Part shown: positions 58,311-64,000 of the stretch, one piece after another
Numbering within the stretch: position 1 is the stretch's first letter
Layout of the letters: each line of letters begins with the position of its first letter
NCBI RefSeq assembly: GCF_937873765.1
Contig: NZ_CALMZC010000055.1
Span: 1-64,000 of the forward strand
Source: an uncultured Thiothrix sp.
GTDB taxonomy: Bacteria > Pseudomonadota > Gammaproteobacteria > Thiotrichales > Thiotrichaceae
DNA: 64,000 bases
Direction of reading: 5' to 3'
The notes under the pieces: model-generated
What the model was told of the DNA's origin: nothing
What the model saw: the letters and a program-made list of their open reading frames with translations, nothing else
Database searches by the model: none
Position numbers and translations under genes: made by a program

Positions 58311-59189
58311 ATGTCTGGCAATCCAATTCTTGATAAGGATGTAAACAATCTCTCTACTCCTTTGCCACAAGCGCAAGTATTTGAGGGTGGGCGTTTTTTA
58401 TTAGAGCAGGGCATTAAAGGCGATTTAGCTAAATTAGAGCAAGTCGCACAAAATTTTGATAACGATCCTTTGACTTTACGCTTGTTGAGTACCTATTTGC
58501 GTCGTTGGTATGCAGGACGTTTAAATGGTTTAGAAAGTATCCCTATCCTCTTCGATCAGCGTCCCACAGGACGTGCACTGCGTCGCCTATTAGCTGCTTT
58601 TGAAATGAAGTTAGCCGGTGCTTCTGATATGAGTTTGCTGTATCTCGTAAGTTTAAGTGATCAGCCAGTACCTCAATTGCCCATGAAGCTTATTTTCCGC
58701 TCAACTTTTGTCGAGCGTTGGTTAAGTCGGCGGGATGATTATGTGCGTTTTTTGGCACCACTCGGTCGTCTGAATGAGGATCATTGGCATTGGGTGGTTG
58801 AAAACCTGCGGCGTTTAAACCTGCTGGAACAGCCTATTGCGGGGCATCATGATCTGTTGTTAGTACCTGAGCGGATTCGCCTCTATTTGCGCGAAGAGTT
58901 GCGCTTAAAAAATCCAGTAGCTTACAAACAAGGTTGCATAGATCTGGAGAAACTCTTCCGTGAAAATATTGTGCCACTCGTTACACTTGAGGCAGTGGTT
59001 GAGGAAAAGCCTAAACCTATCTTGTGGGAAATGAACGAATTAGATGTGGCACAGCAGCAAGTTTTAGCTCTACGTTGTTCCTTAGCTGCACTGCGTCAGC
59101 ATAGTCACGAGGTACATCAGCACTTATTGAGTATGCATACTGTGAATTTGATTACAGCAACCCAAGAAAATAATCCCACACTGGCCTAG
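58311..59189 (+). CDS. STAND-ATPase C-terminal-like fragment protein
   Basis: This 292-residue protein lacks any P-loop, yet residues about 24-165 match the part of NB-ARC/NACHT STAND ATPases after the nucleotide-binding core: EGGRFLLEQGIKGDLAKLEQ, DPLTLRLLSTYLRRWYAG, RALRRLLAAFEMKLAG and LLYLVSLSDQPV, then a winged-helix-like NLRRLNLLEQ. The C-terminal 90 residues form a helical region with several His. It could be a decayed STAND protein or a free-standing regulator. It precedes uup by 34 bases. Confidence 0.65.
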   Translation: MSGNPILDKDVNNLSTPLPQAQVFEGGRFLLEQGIKGDLAKLEQVAQNFDNDPLTLRLLSTYLRRWYAGRLNGLESIPILFDQRPTGRALRRLLAAFEMKLAGASDMSLLYLVSLSDQPVPQLPMKLIFRSTFVERWLSRRDDYVRFLAPLGRLNEDHWHWVVENLRRLNLLEQPIAGHHDLLLVPERIRLYLREELRLKNPVAYKQGCIDLEKLFRENIVPLVTLEAVVEEKPKPILWEMNELDVAQQQVLALRCSLAALRQHSHEVHQHLLSMHTVNLITATQENNPTLA

Positions 59190-59223
59190 TCAGGTGAAAA
59201 ACGAGCTGAGATAATCTGTCAGC

Positions 59224-61020
59224 ATGGCATTATTACATCTACGCAATATTCACCTCGAAAACGGGGATAATCGTTTGTTCGACGGCATTGAGCTGCAAAT
59301 CGAAGCAGGCGAACGCTTATGTCTAGTGGGGCGTAACGGTACGGGTAAATCGACGCTGATGAAGCTCTTGTGCCGTGAGGTGCTAGCGGATGATGGTGAA
59401 ATTATCCACTCTCCTGATTTAAAAATTGCTCGTTTGCAGCAAGATGTGCCGCATGGTAGCAGCGCCAAAGTATTTGAGATTGTCGCGGCTGGTTTAGGCA
59501 ATTTGCACGCTGAAGAAGAGTGGCAAACACAATGGCAAATCGAGGCGGTTTTAAGCCGTTTAAACTTAGACGGCGAGCAAGCTTTTGATGATTTATCCGG
59601 TGGTTGGAAGCGGCGTGCCTTATTAGCCCGTGCGTTAGTTGCTAATCCTGATCTTTTGCTATTGGATGAACCAACCAATCATTTAGATATTCCAGCGATT
59701 GAATGGTTGGAAAACTTCCTACTTAACTACAAAGCCACGCTACTTTTTGTTAGCCATGATCGGGCTTTTGTGCGTAAATTAGCAACCCGCATTATTGAGC
59801 TAGATCGTGGGCGCTTAAGCAGTTGGACGGGTAATTTCGATAAATATGTCGAGAATAAACAAGCGGCTTTGGATGCTGAGGCTCAACAATCCGCTCTGTT
59901 TGATAAGCGTTTAGCGGAAGAAGAGGTTTGGATTCGCCAAGGGATTAAAGCGCGTCGGACACGGAATGAAGGTCGTGTCAGACGCTTAGAGGCGATGCGC
60001 GAAGAATACCGGCAACGACGTAATCTACAAGGCAAGGTTCAAGCTCAAATCGGTCAAGCAGAAGCTTCGGGTAAGGTGGTCTTAGAAGCTAAGCAAATCA
60101 GTTATGGTTTTGAACAACAAGTTTTAATCAAGAACTTTAGCACCACCATTTTACGTGGCGATAAAATCGGTATTATTGGCTCGAATGGGGTGGGTAAAAC
60201 CACCTTAATTAAACTGCTGCTGGGTGAGCTAACTCCCCAAACTGGTGAAATTAAGCAAGGAACTAATTTACAGATTGTTTATTTTGACCAGCACCGGTCA
60301 CAATTTGAGGATGAGAAGAATCTACGTGAGAATATTGCTCCCGGTTCTGATTTTGTGGAGATCAATGGTCAACGCAAACATGTGATTAGTTATCTGCAAG
60401 ATTTTCTATTCACGCCTTTGCAGATTCAAAAGCCCGTTAAAGTTTTGTCGGGGGGGGAGCGTAACCGTCTATTATTAGCCCGATTGTTCGCTCAGCCTTC
60501 CAATCTTCTAGTGCTTGACGAGCCCACCAATGATTTAGATGCGGAAACTTTAGAACTTCTCGAAGAACTATTGATTGATTATGCAGGTACGTTAATTTTG
60601 ATCTCGCATGACCGTAGCTTCCTAAATGCAGTGGTGACGCGTAGCCTTGTGTTTGAAAATGATTCGCTCTGTGAATACGCAGGTGGTTATGATGATTGGC
60701 TCATGCAACGCCCTGAGCCGTTGACTGAAAAACCTACGGAAAAATCAGCTTCCAAAGCTAATGGGCTTAGTAAAGAAGACACTAAATCAACTGTAAAAGC
60801 TAAGAAGCTGAGTTACAAAGAACAACGTGAGCTTGAGCAATTACCGCAATGGATTGAGCAACTGGAAACACAAATGGCTGAATTACAAGCAACCATGGGA
60901 ACTGCGGAGTTTTATCAGCAGGATGCAGCAAAAATTACCACAAAACAACAAGAGCTGGCGCAAGTAGAAATACAACTCGAAATAGCGTTTGCTCGTTGGG
61001 AAGCTTTGGAAAACGCTTAA
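59224..61020 (+). CDS. uup: Uup-type ABC-F ATPase
   Basis: This 598-residue protein has two ABC cassettes: Walker A GRNGTGKSTLMKLL with signature LSGGWKRRALLARAL and Walker B LLLLDEPTNHLD, then GSNGVGKTTLIKLL with LSGGERNRLLLARL and LLVLDEPTNDLD. The linker and a C-terminal coiled coil (about 530-598) are those of Uup. ABC-F proteins act on ribosomes; Uup has also been linked to transposon excision and to branched-DNA metabolism. It appears to share a transcript with the STAND-like gene. Confidence 0.96.
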   Translation: MALLHLRNIHLENGDNRLFDGIELQIEAGERLCLVGRNGTGKSTLMKLLCREVLADDGEIIHSPDLKIARLQQDVPHGSSAKVFEIVAAGLGNLHAEEEWQTQWQIEAVLSRLNLDGEQAFDDLSGGWKRRALLARALVANPDLLLLDEPTNHLDIPAIEWLENFLLNYKATLLFVSHDRAFVRKLATRIIELDRGRLSSWTGNFDKYVENKQAALDAEAQQSALFDKRLAEEEVWIRQGIKARRTRNEGRVRRLEAMREEYRQRRNLQGKVQAQIGQAEASGKVVLEAKQISYGFEQQVLIKNFSTTILRGDKIGIIGSNGVGKTTLIKLLLGELTPQTGEIKQGTNLQIVYFDQHRSQFEDEKNLRENIAPGSDFVEINGQRKHVISYLQDFLFTPLQIQKPVKVLSGGERNRLLLARLFAQPSNLLVLDEPTNDLDAETLELLEELLIDYAGTLILISHDRSFLNAVVTRSLVFENDSLCEYAGGYDDWLMQRPEPLTEKPTEKSASKANGLSKEDTKSTVKAKKLSYKEQRELEQLPQWIEQLETQMAELQATMGTAEFYQQDAAKITTKQQELAQVEIQLEIAFARWEALENA

Positions 61021-61132
61021 GTAAGCCACCGCTCATCGTTTTTCTGTTTTCATATCAATAATTAATTGTGTCTAAGAGAGGCTTTTGTTAATTTGGTTTA
61101 AGCCCTTTACTTATTAATAACAACACTTAGGC

Positions 61133-62482
61133 ATGAATCAGCTCAAGCCCCTTCTGTGCTTATTAGCTAGTCTCAGTTGGCTAGTTGCTTCTCATACGCA
61201 AGCAGCTCAGTCTGTGCAACCTACCGTGCCTATACAGTTTGCTGATGGCCTAAGCACTATTCCAGTGAATCTGACCTATACCGTTACCAGTCCTGAAACT
61301 GAAAACACCGCTGGTTTAGCCTTACGCATACACTACAACTCTATGGCCTTAGATTTTACTAGCCAAACCCCTTACACAAGCCAATTACAACCTCTGGGTG
61401 TGCTCAGTGACGATACGCAAAATTTGGATGGTGATCTAAATACTGATAAATACTGGGTTCTCGTTTGGGTTGATGTTAATGCTGCTTGGCCGGGTACGGG
61501 TAAAATACCCTTAAATTTACTCAGCAGCAGCTTTAGAACAAAGGCGGGTTTTGCTGGTTCATCTGTAGTGCGCTTGACGGCAGCAAGTACAGCAAAAAAT
61601 ACGAGTTTTCAAACAAGTCCTGTAGTAATTTGTGCTAAACCAGTGGTGTCTATCAGCGTGACTGATGCTATTGCTAATGAAAAGAATGCAAACACCGCTA
61701 GTTTTCAAGTGAGTCTTGCTGCCGCCTTGCCACTAGAGTGCGGCAATCTGAAGGTGAATTATCAGCTAGCTGGTACAGCTACAGCGGGCAGTGATTACGC
61801 GTCTTTAACCGGTAGCGTGATGATTCCAGCCGGTAGCCAACAAGCTAGTATTTTAGTGACACCGCTTGTAGATGGATCAATGGAAGCGGATGAATCAATC
61901 ACTCTAAATTTACAGGCCAATAGCAACTATCAGTTAGCTAGTAGCACTCAAGCCAGTGCGATTTTGCAGGATGCGAGTGTTAGTTCTCTACCAATGGTCA
62001 TGCTGACTAGTGCTAAAACACAAGTGATCGAAGGCATAGATACTAGCCTTAATCTTACTCTAGCTCGCCAAACTACCGATCTCAGTCAGGCGCTAACTAT
62101 TGATTTGCAAACCAGTGGTTCAGCGACTATGGGTAGCGATTATCAAGCTCTACCCAACTCAATCCTTATTCCTGCTGGACAAACCCGAACTAATTTCGTC
62201 TTAAATTTATTCAATGATACTCAGCAAGAACAACAAGAAACTCTAAAAATTAGTTTACAAGCGAATCCTCTTTATCAATTAGCTGATCTCAACAATTTAG
62301 ATATAACACTTCTAGATGATGAGGCTTTAAATAATACAAATTTAGCCTTGGATGAGGGTAAAGCTCAAGCTATCCCAAGTTTAAGTCAGTTGATGCTAAT
62401 GTTATTAAGTGCTTGTTTAGGCCTATTAGCTCTTATGCAACTGAGGTTGTATCAGCATTTAAAGCTAAGGGCCAAAGCATGA
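61133..62482 (+). CDS. exported cohesin-like/Calx-beta protein with IPTL-CTERM-like tail
   Basis: This 449-residue precursor has a signal peptide (ending HTQAA), an N-terminal domain (about 30-165) with a cohesin-like pattern (PVNLTYTVTSPE, GLALRIHYNSMALDF, and a hydrophobic VWVDVNAAWPG strand), and two Calx-beta domains (about 170-280 and 285-400; VSISVTDAIANEKNANTASF, GSDYASLTGSVMIPAGSQQA, SDYQALPNSILIPAGQTRT). It ends IPSLSQLMLMLLSACL plus a basic tail, which resembles the IPTL-CTERM sorting signal. Its stop overlaps the start of the next gene. Confidence 0.82.
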   Translation: MNQLKPLLCLLASLSWLVASHTQAAQSVQPTVPIQFADGLSTIPVNLTYTVTSPETENTAGLALRIHYNSMALDFTSQTPYTSQLQPLGVLSDDTQNLDGDLNTDKYWVLVWVDVNAAWPGTGKIPLNLLSSSFRTKAGFAGSSVVRLTAASTAKNTSFQTSPVVICAKPVVSISVTDAIANEKNANTASFQVSLAAALPLECGNLKVNYQLAGTATAGSDYASLTGSVMIPAGSQQASILVTPLVDGSMEADESITLNLQANSNYQLASSTQASAILQDASVSSLPMVMLTSAKTQVIEGIDTSLNLTLARQTTDLSQALTIDLQTSGSATMGSDYQALPNSILIPAGQTRTNFVLNLFNDTQQEQQETLKISLQANPLYQLADLNNLDITLLDDEALNNTNLALDEGKAQAIPSLSQLMLMLLSACLGLLALMQLRLYQHLKLRAKA

Positions 62483-64000
62483 AGAAAATTATTTTGCAGG
62501 TTTTAGGATTAAGTTTAAGCACTCTACTTAGCTTCAGTAATCCCAGCCAAGCGGATGAGTTAGTAGAATCTGAAATTTATCAGCCAGCACCCTATGCCTC
62601 ATCTGCTAATCAAGCGCAACTTAAATTGACTAGCTTAAACCCTGCGCAGCGTGGTTTAAGTGCACTACTTTTCCCTGCGCAGTCCATGCATTTGGGTAAA
62701 CCTAGTTCAACCGAGTTGAGTGGACTAACTCAGCAAGATACGCGATATAGAGCCTTAAAAATTGGCATTGAGCGCACTGTTCCCGCACTCCCCACTTTAA
62801 AAGATTGGGTCTGGCAGCCAGTACTAGGCGGGCAAGCTGCGCAATTTATTATTAGCTCGGAAGCTGCCGCGAATTTGCGCGCTTTAATTCAGCTTGAGCA
62901 GGCCTTACCCACTGGCGTAGAACTACGTGTCTTTGCTCCCATGCACGCTGATGAGATTTATGGGGTTTATCAAGTTAGTGATTTTAAAGCGCTGGAAGGC
63001 TCCAAGCAGTTAGAACTATGGACGCCCACGCTTACCGGTAGCCAAGTAGGTTTAGAAGTATTTGCGCCTGATGGTGTTGATGTAGGACAGATTCAATTAA
63101 GTGTTCCACAAATTTCACATATTGACTATGACTTTCAAACATCCCAATTTAAGTTGGCCGATGAATCTGTTTTAAAGTTTTCTAGTTGTGATGTGAGCAT
63201 GGCTTGTGCCTCGTCAACTTGGCAGCCGACTGCTCAAGCTGTGGCACGTTATATTTTTACGAATAGTACAGGTAGCAGTTTTCTATGTACCGGTACACTG
63301 CTGGTAGATAAAGATACTGGCACGCAAATACCGTATTTTATTACGGCGGCGCACTGTATCAATGATGCAGTTTTAGCGGCCAGCATGGATTTTTACTGGT
63401 TTCATCAAGAAACAAGCTGTGGTTCAGGTAATGCATCTTGGGCACGTACGACAGGGGGTGCTGATTTATTAGCTTACCGCACTGAGTTGGATAGTAGTTT
63501 AGTACGCTTGCGAAGCTCACCACCAATAGGGGTTATGTTATCAGGCTGGACTTTAAACAGTTTAGCCATGAGTGCTCCCGTTGTAGGCATTCACCATGGT
63601 TTGGGTTATCCCAAGCAATTCAGCCAAGGCAATTTTGTAAGCTATGCGAATATGAGTTCTACCACTAGCGGTTTTATAGTAACTAAAGATCCAGCCGGTA
63701 GTTTTACGCAAGTGGCTTGGACTCAAGGGATTACAGCACAGGGCAGCAGTGGTTCGGGTTTATGGACGACTATCAATGGCGTACCCTATTTGAAAGGTAC
63801 TTTAGTCGGGGGTGCATCCAGTTGTGCTACGCCCAACGCGCCCGATGAATATACGCGCTTGGAGCGTTTTCATCCGTATGTGACGACTTGGCTGGAGGCT
63901 ACCGGTGGTACAGTAACCAGCTTGGTGAATCCTAATCAGCCGTTAACTGCTTTAGTAGATGGTATAATTATGGCGCGCTATTTAGCGGGTAAACATGGGG
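62479..64000 (+). CDS. secreted trypsin-like serine protease, partial at window end
   Basis: ATG 62479 overlaps the stop of the Calx-beta gene (ATGA). I translated this frame by hand; it is open to the window edge (507 codons). A signal peptide (MKKIILQVLGLSLSTLLSF) precedes a long N-terminal region. The chymotrypsin-like triad is His292 in FITAAHCIND, Asp338 in TELDSSLVRL and Ser424 in GSSGSGLW, the layout of lysyl-endopeptidase-like bacterial proteases. At the edge, LTALVDGIIMARYLAGKHG resembles a dockerin-like calcium-binding repeat, which is why I suspect interaction with the upstream cohesin-like protein. The C-terminus is beyond the window. Confidence 0.87.
   Translation, partial: MKKIILQVLGLSLSTLLSFSNPSQADELVESEIYQPAPYASSANQAQLKLTSLNPAQRGLSALLFPAQSMHLGKPSSTELSGLTQQDTRYRALKIGIERTVPALPTLKDWVWQPVLGGQAAQFIISSEAAANLRALIQLEQALPTGVELRVFAPMHADEIYGVYQVSDFKALEGSKQLELWTPTLTGSQVGLEVFAPDGVDVGQIQLSVPQISHIDYDFQTSQFKLADESVLKFSSCDVSMACASSTWQPTAQAVARYIFTNSTGSSFLCTGTLLVDKDTGTQIPYFITAAHCINDAVLAASMDFYWFHQETSCGSGNASWARTTGGADLLAYRTELDSSLVRLRSSPPIGVMLSGWTLNSLAMSAPVVGIHHGLGYPKQFSQGNFVSYANMSSTTSGFIVTKDPAGSFTQVAWTQGITAQGSSGSGLWTTINGVPYLKGTLVGGASSCATPNAPDEYTRLERFHPYVTTWLEATGGTVTSLVNPNQPLTALVDGIIMARYLAGKHG

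Noticed and set aside
59250..59678. A 142-codon minus-strand frame at the start of uup
   Set aside because: It is fully antisense to the first ABC cassette of uup, whose motifs are intact; the frame is a compositional shadow.

Overview
The window looks like the replication-origin region of a free-living gammaproteobacterium with moderate GC content. The evidence is the core cluster rpmH-rnpA-yidC-mnmE next to dnaA-dnaN-recF-gyrB, together with prlC, ycgL, creD, qmcA, uup and fadL. Polyphosphate kinase 2, a class I polyhydroxyalkanoate synthase, a DabA-type inorganic-carbon protein and a XisH/XisI pair together recall filamentous sulfur bacteria of the Thiothrix/Thiotrichales type. That placement is inference from gene content, not from a phylogenetic marker search.

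Layout. 1-550: AT-rich, almost gene-free. 550-1750 (minus): a small membrane protein, XisH and XisI in one probable operon, divergent from lexA. The shared promoter region holds several GTTC/GAAC half-sites spaced 11 bp apart, which resemble LexA operators. 2.7-7 kb: two unrecognised membrane proteins, a FimV-like LysM protein and an alpha/beta hydrolase. 7-19.5 kb: a cluster of DnaA-box-like repeats, a PfkB-family kinase, an AEC transporter, an SGNH esterase, creD, a fadL plus VolA-like lipase pair, ruvB, a CPBP protease, and an nfeD/qmcA pair. 19.6-28 kb: a degenerate GGDEF protein, tRNA-Lys, a membrane-spanning Rad50/SbcC-like ATPase with a 66-aa partner, a radical-SAM-like protein lacking its cluster cysteines, a lysozyme-like lipoprotein, a true radical SAM protein and a 3D-domain protein. 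28.6-34.8 kb: a MauG-like dihaem protein, polA, ppk2 and an IalB-family protein.

34.8-47.5 kb is the origin-proximal core. mnmE, yidC, rnpA and rpmH point left; dnaA, dnaN, recF, gyrB, prlC and a small secreted protein point right. Perfect DnaA boxes flank dnaA on both sides, and two parS-like sites lie in the end of recF and just after gyrB. 47.6-52 kb holds a secreted beta-rich protein and a minus-strand run speA / membrane protein / ycgL / gamma-carbonic anhydrase. 52-64 kb carries phaC with a thioesterase, dabA without dabB, a small secreted acidic protein, a STAND-ATPase remnant, uup, and a two-gene exported module: a cohesin-like/Calx-beta protein with an IPTL-CTERM-like tail, overlapped by a trypsin-like protease that runs off the window and ends in a dockerin-like motif.

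The least explained parts are the LexA-box-linked XisH/XisI/membrane operon, the tandem DnaA-box array about 31 kb from dnaA, the transmembrane Rad50-like ATPase with its tiny partner, the cysteine-less radical SAM protein, and the cohesin-like/dockerin-like gene pair at the right edge.
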